From UBA1765 sp045615885 (lineage in GTDB: Bacteria > Fibrobacterota > Fibrobacteria > Fibrobacterales > Fibrobacteraceae), in contig JAZLFR010000060.1 in assembly GCA_045615885.1 (NCBI GenBank), positions 1-64,000 on the forward strand: 64,000 bases of DNA, written 5' to 3'. The position numbers and the translations under genes are program-made. The notes below the pieces were generated by a model. It saw only the letters and a list, made by a program, of their open reading frames with translations, ran no database searches and had not been told where the DNA came from. Below are positions 45,802-53,783 of this stretch, piece by piece. Each line of letters opens with the position of its first letter. Position 1 is the stretch's first letter.

Positions 45802-47022
45802 TTATTTGTTGAAATCCTCAAAATCAGAAGATTTCGCTATCCTCAAAACTTGAGAACCTTTGGCAAGTAGAGGCAAATGATCGCGAACAAAAAGGGGAAT
45901 GCCGCGCTCCTGCAACCACTTGCAAAGTTTCCGTCGTTTACAAAGCATGCCTTCCGGGGAATACACATCACCATCTTTACGGTAACGCCATTCCCCTTCG
46001 GGTTCATTTTTCGCAGCGAAAAAATACAAATTTTTGCAGTCACGTTTTGAATGCAGGTCCATAATCCATAGGCAATTCAGGGATTTTTCCATTGCTATGC
46101 GCCCGCGAAGGCAAAGCCTGTTTTGCGGGAGCGGGAAAATGGGGGAGTGCGCACTGCCTGCGGGCACGTCAAAGCCTCGCGATATGAGCCAAAGCCTAAA
46201 CAATTCCTCGCCGCCTTCGCCGAGTTTTGCAAGCGTCGCGTTCAAGGTGTCGAACTGCAAGGCAAGTACGCGGGCAAAAGGGGAGGCTTCCTTCGGAAAT
46301 TTCCAGGACTCCGGCAAAATTTCGAGAGGGTCAAATATTGATTTTGCATTCAATAAAATTTTTTCGTAAACGGCATTCGAAACATCGGCAATTTTGCAAA
46401 GCGTCCGCTTAAAACCTGGCGCAGAATTTTCTAGGCGGGGAAGTATCAAATTACGAACAAAGTTGCGACGGTAGGCATTGTTTTCGTTAGTGCTGTCTTC
46501 ACGCCAGTTTAGACCGTTCAAAGCGGCGTAATCAGCCAAATCGCTACGGAATATGCTTAAAAACGGACGATAAATGCAGTCTTCGCGGAACTTTTTTACA
46601 CCTCGGAGCCCGGCAAATGAAGTGCCTCGGGCGAGTCGCATGTAGAGAGTTTCGGCCTGATCGTCGCCATGGTGCGCGGTAACGATGTAGTCAAAATTTT
46701 CTGCCGCGCGCACATTTTGCAAAAATTCGTAACGCATCTCGCGGGCTTTCGACTCCTGGTTCGAAACATGCTGCAGAACACCACCGAGAGCCTTGAAAAA
46801 GAACGGCAGATCATAGCGCTGGGCAAGACTCCGAACAAATTCTGCATCTTCTGCAGAGGCGGCCCCGCGAATGCCGTGGTCTATGTGGGCAACGCCAAGC
46901 CTTGCTATTTGCAGCGCCTTTGCATTCTTTGCAAAAAAATCCAGCAGGCACACGGAATCGAGCCCCCCAGAGACAGCCAAAAGCAAGGATTTACCACACA
47001 GATTGTCTGAAATCGTAATCAC
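45802..47022 (-). CDS. tilS: tRNA(Ile)-lysidine synthetase
   Basis: A 406-aa ATP pyrophosphatase that converts the wobble C of tRNA-Ile(CAU) to lysidine, an essential decoding step. The PP-loop SGGLDS is at 18-23, followed by HIDHGIRG, TAHHGDDQAETLYMRL, a REDSTN motif and RNFVRNLILP, all typical of TilS. The C-terminal domain ends with KLCKWLQERGIP. The gene starts with GTG at 47022; a TAAATTTA box lies five bases upstream, so the mRNA may be nearly leaderless. It begins the operon tilS-ftsH-folP-cdaA-FGE-like. Confidence 0.96.
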   Translation of the reverse strand: MITISDNLCGKSLLLAVSGGLDSVCLLDFFAKNAKALQIARLGVAHIDHGIRGAASAEDAEFVRSLAQRYDLPFFFKALGGVLQHVSNQESKAREMRYEFLQNVRAAENFDYIVTAHHGDDQAETLYMRLARGTSFAGLRGVKKFREDCIYRPFLSIFRSDLADYAALNGLNWREDSTNENNAYRRNFVRNLILPRLENSAPGFKRTLCKIADVSNAVYEKILLNAKSIFDPLEILPESWKFPKEASPFARVLALQFDTLNATLAKLGEGGEELFRLWLISRGFDVPAGSAHSPIFPLPQNRLCLRGRIAMEKSLNCLWIMDLHSKRDCKNLYFFAAKNEPEGEWRYRKDGDVYSPEGMLCKRRKLCKWLQERGIPLFVRDHLPLLAKGSQVLRIAKSSDFEDFNK

Positions 47023-47026
47023 GCCA

Positions 47027-47034
47027 TAAATTTA
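47027..47034 (-). promoter_or_regulatory. TAAATTTA promoter-like box of tilS
   Basis: TAAATTTA, five bases upstream of the tilS GTG on the minus strand. It is palindromic, so strand rests on context. The spacer from 47035 to 47290 is AT-rich with no convincing gene. Confidence 0.35.
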
Positions 47035-47296
47035 ACAAGAAATAAAGTCCGTAGGAAGAGCAACTCAATATAGAGCCACAGGAAAAATTAAAAGAAAAAC
47101 ACAAATCGCAAATATCAATTTTTTCATTTAAGTATTCCTCATGGATTAATTCAAAAAATTTTATTGTTTTGTTCATAGTCTCAAAAAAATTTTGTTTATC
47201 ACTCATTTTTCAATTATAACAAATTTCCGATAATATGTATTATGTAAACTAAATAACTGAAAAAGAGGGGGATTTGCCCTTCTTAAACCATATTTC

Positions 47297-47304
47297 TATA
47301 TTGT
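47297..47304 (+). promoter_or_regulatory. TATATTGT box of the lipoprotein gene
   Basis: TTTCTATATTGTGCACCATG: the box ends five bases before the ATG, with no ribosome-binding site. This is one of the clearest leaderless-type arrangements here. Confidence 0.45.
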
Positions 47305-47309
47305 GCACC

Positions 47310-47981
47310 ATGAAGAAATTTCTATCCATTCTTGCCATTACAGCAACGGCGGTTCTTTGCATAAGCTGCGCTACGACAGAAAAAATCAAGGCTGCAAAGT
47401 CCTTGTCCAAAGTTACGCTCAGTGTGCACGATGTGACGCTCGATTCGCTCAAGGGGAACCCGGATCTTTTCAAACAGATCGGTACTGCGACAAAGAGCTT
47501 GCTTCCGAATCCGCAAGTTGTTATTATCGTGCAGGATCTGGCCCGCAACATCATCAATGCGCAACTCGGCACCGCCTTCCTTGCGGTTGATTTGACAGGC
47601 GAGCTTCCAGAAGGTGCAGATACGCTATACATACGAAACATTCAAGGCTCATTATCCCTAGACAGCCTCTACGAACTCCCCTTTACGGCTGCCGATTCCA
47701 GCATGCTCGCCCCTGGCAAAAACCAGCTCCATTTTTACACGCAACTTCCTATCGACAGAAGGCTTTTCAAAATTTTCGATGTAGCGGAGCTGAACATAAA
47801 GGGCTCAATTGCAGTTTCCTTCGACCCTCCCGGCACAGAAAGCTCCCCTGTTTCCTTTGATTTCGATGTAACGCGCCCCGTCACGGAAGATGAAAAGAAG
47901 CAATTGGTTGAATCCGCGCGTGAAAAACTGCTGCATGCGCTTGTCGGCGACTGGGTAAATTCTATATTACCGCAAGAATAA
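47310..47981 (+). CDS. Predicted lipoprotein of unknown function
   Basis: A 223-aa protein with a lipoprotein signal (MKKFLSILAITATAVLCISC, lipobox Cys20). The mature part is about 200 residues without a motif that I recognise. It has amphipathic strands (LSVHDVTLDSL, TLYIRNIQGSLSLDS, ELNIKGSIAVSFD) and a helical C-terminus (EDEKKQLVESAREKLLHAL), a layout seen in LEA14-like or lipid-binding envelope lipoproteins, but the family is not established. The ATG at 47310 is chosen over an upstream TTG at 47274. The next gene begins 20 bases after its stop, with a box inside this gene's end. Confidence 0.75.
   Translation: MKKFLSILAITATAVLCISCATTEKIKAAKSLSKVTLSVHDVTLDSLKGNPDLFKQIGTATKSLLPNPQVVIIVQDLARNIINAQLGTAFLAVDLTGELPEGADTLYIRNIQGSLSLDSLYELPFTAADSSMLAPGKNQLHFYTQLPIDRRLFKIFDVAELNIKGSIAVSFDPPGTESSPVSFDFDVTRPVTEDEKKQLVESAREKLLHALVGDWVNSILPQE
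47963..47970 (+). promoter_or_regulatory. TATATTAC promoter-like box of pepF
   Basis: TTCTATATTAC within the last codons of the lipoprotein gene, 31 bases before the pepF ATG. Confidence 0.4.
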
Positions 47982-48001
47982 TCACATAATCAAAAAATAT
48001 C

Positions 48002-49690
48002 ATGAACCGTAAATTTGTTCCCATCAATTTCAAGGCTGATTCCGCAACCGACGTTGCCGCAATCTACGAAAGCCTCGTAAACGAAAAAATCGAAAACACT
48101 GCAGACGCTCTCCGCAGCTGGATTTTGCGTTGGAGCGAGGTTGATTCCGTTCTTTCTGAAGTTTCTTGCCGCCGCTATGTAAAGATGACCTGCAACACGG
48201 CAGACCAGGTGGCTGCAAAGGCATATTCCGACTTTGTAGAAAACATTTCACCGGTGCAGCAAAAGTATTCCGACTTGCTCAACAAGAAGCTCGTGGCCCA
48301 CCCGGCACTTGAAGCATTGAAACCTGAATTCGAATGCTTCTTCAAGAATGTCCAAGTTTCGCTCGAACTCTTCAACGAAAAGAATATTCCGCTCGAAACC
48401 AAGGAACAGATCGAAATCCAGGATTACCAGAAGATTACCGGAGCAATGTCTGTAGAATACGATGGCGAAACTCGTACTTTGCAGCAAATGAACAAGTATC
48501 TTGAACTTGCGGACCGTGCTAAACGAGAAGATGCTTTCCGTACCATTTGGAACCGTCGCCTGCAAGACTCAGAAAAGCTTGACGAAGCCTACACCAAGAT
48601 GTTCAACTTGCGCAACGAAATTGCAAGAAATGCCGGCTGCAAGGATTTTATCGAGTACATTTTCAAGGCCAAGGGACGCTTTGACTACTCCCCTGCCGAC
48701 TGCAAGATGTTCCATGAAAGCATCGAAAAGCTGATCTTGCCAATCCAGCGAAAAATCTACGCAAAGCGCAAGGAATTGATGAAGCTTGATACGCTGCGCC
48801 CGTGGGACATCAACGTCGATCCTCTCAACCGCGATCCGCTCAAGCCATTCAAGAACGGGAGCGAACTCATTGAAAAGTGCGACCGCATTTTTGAAGGTTT
48901 AAACCGCAAGGCTGGCGCCTGGGCACGCCAAATGCAGGCAGAAGGCCTCATCGACCCGGAAAGCAGGCTCGGCAAGGCTCCAGGCGGCTACCAGATCGGC
49001 TTCGACGAAACCCGCTTGCCATTCATCTTTATGAATGCTGCCGGAACAGACCGAGACATTTACACACTGTTGCATGAATCAGGCCATTCCTTCCACCAGT
49101 TTGCCATGGCAAAGCAGCCGATTGTCGCTTACCGCGACATCATGGCCGAATTTGCTGAAGTGGCTAGCATGAGCATGGAATTAATCGGCCAATCTGGCAT
49201 TGGCCAGTTCTACCCGAACCCGGCAGATGCCGCTCGCAGCCGTCAAAACTCCCTGGAAGATGTCATTTGGCTGTTCCCGTGGGTCGCAAGCATCGACAGC
49301 TTCCAGCATGAACTGTATGCTCGCCCGAACCATACCGTAAAGGACCGTCACGACATTTGGCTTTCCATCATGGACCGCTTCGATACCGGCATTGATTATA
49401 CCGGCCTCGAAGATGTGCGTTCCAACTTCTGGCAAAAGCAGCTCCACCTGTTTGAATGCCCGTTCTATTATGTGGAATACGGCATTGCACAACTTGGAGC
49501 CCTGCAGGTTTGGGCTAACTTCAAGCGTGATCCAGAAAAGGCATTTGACATGCTCTTCAAGGCAGAAGCCCTCGGTTCCAGCCGCCCGTTGCCGGAACTT
49601 TTCAGCACTGCGGGCATCAATTTTGACTTTTCGCCACGCACAATCGAACCGTTAATGCAGCTTGTTTGCGATGAATTAGACAAAATTTAG
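48002..49690 (+). CDS. pepF: Oligoendopeptidase F (M3 metallopeptidase)
   Basis: A 562-aa cytosolic zinc peptidase that cleaves short peptides. The catalytic motif HESGH (H358-E359-S360-G361-H362) is followed by the third ligand Glu in the EFAEVASMSMEL segment, as expected for family M3B (PepF/pz-peptidase). The N-terminal helical region and the C-terminal YYVEYGIAQLGALQVW block are typical of the PepF/M3_like branch. Length matches bacterial oligoendopeptidases. It starts at the ATG after the lipoprotein stop. It is followed by the tRNA-Ser gene after a 140-base A-rich gap. Confidence 0.95.
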   Translation: MNRKFVPINFKADSATDVAAIYESLVNEKIENTADALRSWILRWSEVDSVLSEVSCRRYVKMTCNTADQVAAKAYSDFVENISPVQQKYSDLLNKKLVAHPALEALKPEFECFFKNVQVSLELFNEKNIPLETKEQIEIQDYQKITGAMSVEYDGETRTLQQMNKYLELADRAKREDAFRTIWNRRLQDSEKLDEAYTKMFNLRNEIARNAGCKDFIEYIFKAKGRFDYSPADCKMFHESIEKLILPIQRKIYAKRKELMKLDTLRPWDINVDPLNRDPLKPFKNGSELIEKCDRIFEGLNRKAGAWARQMQAEGLIDPESRLGKAPGGYQIGFDETRLPFIFMNAAGTDRDIYTLLHESGHSFHQFAMAKQPIVAYRDIMAEFAEVASMSMELIGQSGIGQFYPNPADAARSRQNSLEDVIWLFPWVASIDSFQHELYARPNHTVKDRHDIWLSIMDRFDTGIDYTGLEDVRSNFWQKQLHLFECPFYYVEYGIAQLGALQVWANFKRDPEKAFDMLFKAEALGSSRPLPELFSTAGINFDFSPRTIEPLMQLVCDELDKI

Positions 49691-49784
49691 GGGGTCGGAT
49701 CTAGGATTTTGTGGATAGAAAAAGCGATTTTTGCACATTTGAATAAAAAACAAAAAAAAAATCATTATTTTTCTGCATTATCCC

Positions 49785-49813
49785 TTGCCAAGGCAACTTT
49801 AAATAGTTATAAT
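49785..49813 (+). promoter_or_regulatory. Sigma70-type promoter of tRNA-Ser
   Basis: TTGCCA (49785-49790) and TATAAT (49808-49813) with a 17-base spacer, about 15 bases upstream of the tRNA. It is the best classical -35/-10 pair in the window. Confidence 0.75.
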
Positions 49814-49828
49814 TGGCGCGCATCCTTT

Positions 49829-49913
49829 GGAGGGATGGCCGAGTGGTTGAAGGCGCACGCTTGGAAAGCGTGTTTACCTAACGGTAACGAGGGTTCGAAT
49901 CCCTCTCCCTCTT
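49829..49913 (+). tRNA. tRNA-Ser (anticodon GGA)
   Basis: An 85-base class II tRNA. Acceptor GGAGGGA pairs with TCCCTCT (one G-T). The D-arm is in GGCCGAGTGG, anticodon stem CACGC / GCGTG holds loop TTGGAAA with anticodon GGA (49863-49865), a long variable arm TTACC-TAAC-GGTAA is present, and the T-arm is GAGGG-TTCGAAT-CCCTC. The 3' CCA is not encoded. It reads UCC/UCU serine codons. The omega-like gene begins 23 bases after it with no terminator between. Confidence 0.97.
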
Positions 49914-49936
49914 CTAAAACGTTTAAGGTGGTAGCG

Positions 49937-50215
49937 ATGTCTGATCAAAGAGTTTATCTCGACGATATTTACGCAAGTAAAGAAAGTCAGGGTTCTGTTT
50001 TCCGTGCTGTCGTTATGATGGCCCAGGAAGCACGCTTCATCAATGATCAGGCTCGTTTGGGTTTTATTCAGTTGAATAAGAAACCGACAACAATCGCTAT
50101 GTACAAGTTCAAGGAAGGCAAGCTCTCCATTTCCGATAAGGTTGATGAAGATAGCGTTCTTGATATTCAGGCTCCAACAGATGTTTCTGACGAAGCTGCA
50201 TCAGACTTGTTCTAA
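49937..50215 (+). CDS. rpoZ: RNA polymerase omega subunit-like protein
   Basis: A 92-aa protein similar to the omega subunit, which helps assemble the RNA polymerase core. Visible features are an N-terminal DDIYASKESQGSVFRAVVMMAQEARFIND segment in two parts, matching the omega helix-turn-helix pattern (R...V...A..AR.I), and a central PTTIAMYKFKEGKL strand pair; the C-terminus is acidic. Length and composition fit an FCB-group omega. AAGGTGG lies before the ATG. The tRNA-Ser ends 23 bases upstream, so the two may be one transcript. A strong terminator follows at 50238-50268. Confidence 0.75.
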   Translation: MSDQRVYLDDIYASKESQGSVFRAVVMMAQEARFINDQARLGFIQLNKKPTTIAMYKFKEGKLSISDKVDEDSVLDIQAPTDVSDEAASDLF

Positions 50216-50237
50216 TCAAGAATCCACCTGATTAAAA

Positions 50238-50268
50238 GAGCCCTCTCAAAAAGAGGGTTCTTTTTTTT
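50238..50268 (+). terminator. Intrinsic terminator after the omega gene
   Basis: AGAGCCCTCT / AGAGGGTTCT stem, followed by eight T residues. Confidence 0.92.
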
Positions 50269-50279
50269 AATCAATTTTC

Positions 50280-50288
50280 TAAATTTTG
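50280..50288 (+). promoter_or_regulatory. TAAATTTTG promoter-like box of the DUF3737 gene
   Basis: TTTTCTAAATTTTGC, about 42 bases before the ATG at 50330. It is close to TAnnTTTG with one extra T. Confidence 0.5.
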
Positions 50289-50329
50289 CACAGTGCAGAA
50301 GTTTTTGCTAAAATAGCACTAGAGGAAAA

Positions 50330-51166
50330 ATGGCAGAACTTATTAAACAGCAGTTTTTGACAGGTGAACGTGCCCTGTTCATGAGCAAGGATTTAAGGAT
50401 TGAAGATTCCATTTTTGATGATGGAGAATCCCCGCTCAAGGAATCTTGCGACATTGAATTGCTCGGAAGCATGTTCAAGTGGAAATACCCGTTGTGGTAC
50501 TGCAAAAACATCACAGCCAAGAATACCGACTGGTTTGAAATGGCTCGTGCCGGAGTTTGGTATTCAAAAAATATTTCTGTAGAAAACGCCCTTATCCAGG
50601 CTCCTAAAAACTTTCGCCGTTGCGATGGCGTAAGTCTCAAGAACGTGAACTTTACGAACGCTGCAGAAACACTTTGGCATTGCGACAACGTGAAGATGGA
50701 AAATGTTACAGCCAAGGGCGACTACTTTGCCATGAACTGCAACAACATGGAAATCGAAAATTTCAACCTCGATGGCAACTATTCCTTCGATGGCGCAAAG
50801 AACATTGTCATTCGCAATGCTAAAATGCTTTCGAAGGATTCTTTCTGGAACACAGACAATGTTACCGTTTACGATTCCTTCATCTCTGGCGAATACCTCG
50901 GTTGGAATGCAAAGAACCTCACGCTCGTCAACTGCACCATCGAAAGTCTCCAGGGCATGTGCTACATCGAAAAACTCGTGATGAAAAATTGCAAGCTCAT
51001 CAACACTACCCTCGCCTTCGAATACTCCACCGTCGATGCCGAAATCGTAAATACAATCGATAGTGTCAAGAATCCCAATGGAGGTGTAATCAAGGCTGCA
51101 GGAATCAAGGAACTCATCATGGAAAGCGACAAGGTCGATGTAACAAAAACAAAGATCATTGTTTAA
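50330..51166 (+). CDS. DUF3737-family beta-helix protein
   Basis: A 278-aa protein of the DUF3737 family, made of regular short repeats such as 'CKNITAKNTDWFEM', 'CDNVKMENVTAKGDYF', 'NMEIENFNLDGNYSFDGAKN' and 'NAKNLTLVNCTIES', which predict a right-handed parallel beta-helix. The family is common in gut bacteria and its biochemical role is not known to me. There is no signal peptide, so it is probably cytosolic. AGAGGAAAA precedes the ATG. The gene converges with and overlaps the superoxide reductase gene by four bases at the stop codons. Confidence 0.88.
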   Translation: MAELIKQQFLTGERALFMSKDLRIEDSIFDDGESPLKESCDIELLGSMFKWKYPLWYCKNITAKNTDWFEMARAGVWYSKNISVENALIQAPKNFRRCDGVSLKNVNFTNAAETLWHCDNVKMENVTAKGDYFAMNCNNMEIENFNLDGNYSFDGAKNIVIRNAKMLSKDSFWNTDNVTVYDSFISGEYLGWNAKNLTLVNCTIESLQGMCYIEKLVMKNCKLINTTLAFEYSTVDAEIVNTIDSVKNPNGGVIKAAGIKELIMESDKVDVTKTKIIV

Positions 51167-51549
51167 ATAAATCTAGTCTTCCAGAGGCCATGCAAATTGC
51201 AATAGGCATAGGCCGCCAACGGATCCGCTGCTTCTTGAATCAGAAATTCATAGTACGGCGGATCTTCTGTTTTAAGCCAATGGATCTGAATGCCCGCTGT
51301 GCTCTGGAACGCGATCCATTGCAGGTGATGCTCCTGCAGCATCGGGTGCGGATTCTCGCCAACAGAAACAAGCGCCTCGCCTTCGAACAAGTTGACAAGC
51401 GGCACATGAATATCATGCCTTGCTTCGACTGAATTCGGAATGAGCAAATCCATCGGCTGTCCGCAGCACTCCACAGCAACACCAGATTCTTGAACATGAA
51501 CATCGATGTTGCCGCATTTTGCACAGCGATAGAACTTCAAATCAGACAT
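51163..51549 (-). CDS. Desulfoferrodoxin-type superoxide reductase
   Basis: A 128-aa non-haem iron protein of the 2Fe desulfoferrodoxin type, which reduces superoxide to peroxide in anaerobes. The N-terminal rubredoxin-like site has C9, C12, C28 and C29. The catalytic iron site has H48, H68, H74, C117 and H120 (HVP, NPHPM, QEHH, CNLHG). The usual EKHxP motif is changed: the Glu-Lys pair before His48 is Asp46-Ile47 (DIHVP). The missing Lys normally speeds superoxide capture, but some natural enzymes lack it. GGAGG precedes the ATG at 51549. It would protect an oxygen-sensitive rumen bacterium. Confidence 0.93.
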   Translation of the reverse strand: MSDLKFYRCAKCGNIDVHVQESGVAVECCGQPMDLLIPNSVEARHDIHVPLVNLFEGEALVSVGENPHPMLQEHHLQWIAFQSTAGIQIHWLKTEDPPYYEFLIQEAADPLAAYAYCNLHGLWKTRFI

Positions 51550-51622
51550 AAGAGCCTCCTTTGCTCCCAATGTAACGAGGCTCTCAAATCCAAAACAAGT
51601 TGAAATTTATTTCACGTCTGTT

Positions 51623-52153
51623 TTATTTATGTACAAAGTGCTTCTTGTACTTTTCTCTGACAAGAACCAGGTCGTGTTGGTAGCACTCTTCCTTAAAGTC
51701 GTTAAAAGCCCAGGCAGTAGGCAAAAATTTGCCCTTGGAATAAGTCAATAGCATATCTAACCAAACGCCATCGCCTGCATATAACTTAAACGGGCCGCGC
51801 TTAAAAGAAGGCAGAACGATCTTGTCCAAATCCATGTAGCCGATATCGATGTTGACCTTGCGATTTTTGCTATCCGAAAAATCAAATTCGAACTGGTTTG
51901 AACGCTTCTTTTCTTCGGCGATTGTCTCTGCCTCGATTTCACGTTCAAAGGAGAGTACGCCACGATAAAGCCCCTCCCCCATTTCTGGAGTATAGTAGGA
52001 AGTTTTGTCAAATGCGAAAAGTTTGCCCAAATGGCGAATTGGCCCCCAGGTCTTTTGGAGCGCTTCTAGCAATGCCGGGTCCCATGTAGGGCCGGGCTGC
52101 AAAACAAATGCAAGCAATTGTACTGGTTCAGAAAAATGATGGGCTATAGACAT
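51623..52153 (-). CDS. DUF4416-family protein
   Basis: A 176-aa cytosolic protein recognisable as DUF4416 by the N-terminal 'PVQLLAFVLQP...W' strand, the central F-D-x-T-x-Y-Y-x-x-E-M-G segment (FDKTSYYTPEMG), 'VNIDIGYMDLDK', 'KLYAGDGVWLDMLLTYSKG' and the closing 'FLPTAWAFNDFK'. Its function is unknown. No good ribosome-binding site is seen before the ATG; a hairpin lies just upstream at 52169-52195. It is downstream of, and co-directional with, the acidic gene. Confidence 0.88.
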   Translation of the reverse strand: MSIAHHFSEPVQLLAFVLQPGPTWDPALLEALQKTWGPIRHLGKLFAFDKTSYYTPEMGEGLYRGVLSFEREIEAETIAEEKKRSNQFEFDFSDSKNRKVNIDIGYMDLDKIVLPSFKRGPFKLYAGDGVWLDMLLTYSKGKFLPTAWAFNDFKEECYQHDLVLVREKYKKHFVHK

Positions 52154-52168
52154 AGTGTTAGATACAAG

Positions 52169-52195
52169 AAGAGCCAGGCTTACGCCATGGCTCTT
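52169..52195 (-). terminator. Hairpin between the acidic gene and the DUF4416 gene
   Basis: AAGAGCCA / TGGCTCTT arms with an inner GGC / GCC pair, about 20 bases after the acidic-protein stop. On the minus strand only CTTG follows, so termination would be weak and the hairpin may be an attenuator or partial terminator. Confidence 0.4.
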
Positions 52196-52217
52196 TTGTT
52201 AAAGGTATCGCAAATTG

Positions 52218-52790
52218 TTAAACAGCACCGTTAACTTCGTCGCTATTCTTTTCGATGACCTTGAGAGCTGCTTCCGGGTCTTCTTCGATTTCGCAAGAAG
52301 CATCGTCAACAAGTTCCGCAAATTCATCGTACCATTCAGCGAAAATTTCAACTTCCAAGTGGTCTGCACCCGGGAGTGTCAAACGCACACCGCATGGTTC
52401 GCCAATGCGCTTCTGGAACTTTGCAAGTTCCGGGCGAAGGAGGCTCAAGTCGAGACCGTCGAGGTCTTCCGGGTAAATCGGATCGTCGTCTTCTTCATCA
52501 CCTTCAGATTCTTCAGCATCTTCTTCGTCTTCGAAATCTTCGTCGTCATCGTAGTATTCTTCATCGTCAATGCCGGAGTCGTAGAAGAATTCTTCTTCTT
52601 CCAGGTACAAGGTATCAACGAACACAGCCTTTGCACCGAGAGCCTTGGCAGCTTCTACGAATTCATTGAATTCGCCTTCAAAGTAGCGGCTGGATTCAGC
52701 ATCTTCGTTCAAAGTCTGCACAGGAATCGGCAACAGGCCTGCAGCCTTCAAGTTTTCAGAAATTTCTTCTGTCAAATTCTTTTCACTCAT
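52218..52790 (-). CDS. Highly acidic protein of unknown function
   Basis: A 190-aa soluble protein. Residues about 65-105 are almost all Asp and Glu with Tyr/Phe (DDEEYYDDDEDFEDEEDAEE); the flanking parts look folded (N-terminal 'FNEFVEAAKALGAKAVFVD', C-terminal 'GVRLTLPGADHLEVEIFAEW'). I do not recognise a family. The acidic stretch may bind cations or a basic partner (inference). AAGGAG precedes the ATG. It lies 14 bases after dapA and is almost certainly co-transcribed with it. Confidence 0.75.
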   Translation of the reverse strand: MSEKNLTEEISENLKAAGLLPIPVQTLNEDAESSRYFEGEFNEFVEAAKALGAKAVFVDTLYLEEEEFFYDSGIDDEEYYDDDEDFEDEEDAEESEGDEEDDDPIYPEDLDGLDLSLLRPELAKFQKRIGEPCGVRLTLPGADHLEVEIFAEWYDEFAELVDDASCEIEEDPEAALKVIEKNSDEVNGAV

Positions 52791-52804
52791 TATAAACTCC
52801 TTGT

Positions 52805-53761
52805 TTATACGTGATACTTCTTAAGGCTTTCTGCTTTTTCGTTGATCATCTTCATGATGCGTGCAACAGCTTCATCGCCACGGGCAGTGTCCTTTACGCT
52901 TGTCATCGGCTGGAAGAGCGGGCTGTTGAACATGGTTCCGAGTGGGATCGGGTTCTTGCGGCAGAATGTTGCTTCCACATAATCGCGAGCTGCATCCTGA
53001 AGATCGTCAGCCTTAGCCTTGTCACCGGCGTTGAAAGCCTTGTACAAGTCAGAGAAAATTTTTGCTGCTTCCGGGATATTGCCGGTTGCGGTAATGAGAC
53101 CCTGACCACCAAGTTCGAGCATATCGATAAAGAAACCATCTTCGCCAGAAAGGACTGCAAAGTCGTTGTTCTTGGTTTCCTTGATTACACGAACAGTGTC
53201 TTCATGGAACTTTTCGCCAATGCGGAAGTCGACTGCCTGCTTAAGACCGATGATGTTCTTGTCTTCGGAAAGGGCAATCAAAGTGTCTGGGTGAACATAG
53301 CTAGCTGTACGGCCCGGAACATTGTAAATGATGATCTTAGCACCAGTTTCTTCGCTCAAGGTCTTGAAATGCTTTTCGATACCTTCCTGGGACGGGTTGT
53401 TGTAGTAACCGGTCACGCAGAGCATCGGGACTTCGGCGATCTTCAAAATTTCTTCAATCATTTCGACAGATTCGCGAGTGCAGTTGGAACCAGCACCTGC
53501 AATAACAGGAACGCGGCCATCTACATAGTCCAAAGTAAACTTGATAATATCCAAATGCTGACGATGGGTAACGGTTGCACTCTGACCGGTAGTTCCCACT
53601 GGGAGAATGCCAGAAACGCCAGAAGCAATCAAATCATCAATCATCTTTTCCATCTTCTTGTAGTCGATGGAGTTGCGAAGGCACTTGGGATCGTCGTTCA
53701 TGAGCGGAGTGAACAACGCAGGAAAAACACCGGTAAGTTGAGAAGCTTTTGTAATTTGCAT
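52805..53761 (-). CDS. dapA: 4-hydroxy-tetrahydrodipicolinate synthase
   Basis: A 318-aa class I aldolase that condenses pyruvate with aspartate semialdehyde, the first step of lysine and diaminopimelate synthesis. The (beta/alpha)8 barrel has GTTGQSAT (55-62), catalytic Tyr146 in YNVPGRT and Schiff-base Lys174 in IGLKQA, plus a helical C-terminus. The first ATG at 53770 would lie inside the promoter-like box TATATTAT, so the ATG at 53761 (MQITKASQ) is preferred; it would give a nearly leaderless mRNA. An 18-bp palindrome at 53784-53801 sits over the upstream promoter region. The acidic-protein gene follows. Confidence 0.92.
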   Translation of the reverse strand: MQITKASQLTGVFPALFTPLMNDDPKCLRNSIDYKKMEKMIDDLIASGVSGILPVGTTGQSATVTHRQHLDIIKFTLDYVDGRVPVIAGAGSNCTRESVEMIEEILKIAEVPMLCVTGYYNNPSQEGIEKHFKTLSEETGAKIIIYNVPGRTASYVHPDTLIALSEDKNIIGLKQAVDFRIGEKFHEDTVRVIKETKNNDFAVLSGEDGFFIDMLELGGQGLITATGNIPEAAKIFSDLYKAFNAGDKAKADDLQDAARDYVEATFCRKNPIPLGTMFNSPLFQPMTSVKDTARGDEAVARIMKMINEKAESLKKYHV

Positions 53762-53768
53762 AGTAACC

Positions 53769-53776
53769 ATAATATA
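53769..53776 (-). promoter_or_regulatory. TATATTAT box of dapA
   Basis: TTTTTCTATATTATGG on the minus strand, eight bases before the chosen ATG. It overlaps the alternative ATG at 53770. Confidence 0.45.
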
Positions 53777-53783
53777 GAAAAAA

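Noticed and set aside
46991..47206. A 71-aa minus-strand frame overlapping the start of tilS
   Set aside because: AT-rich, no ribosome-binding site, odd composition, and it runs through the likely tilS promoter region. A real small gene cannot be fully excluded.
49709..49936. A longer N-terminus for the omega-like protein
   Set aside because: The extension reads straight through the tRNA-Ser gene; the ATG at 49937 has a good ribosome-binding site and starts the conserved region.
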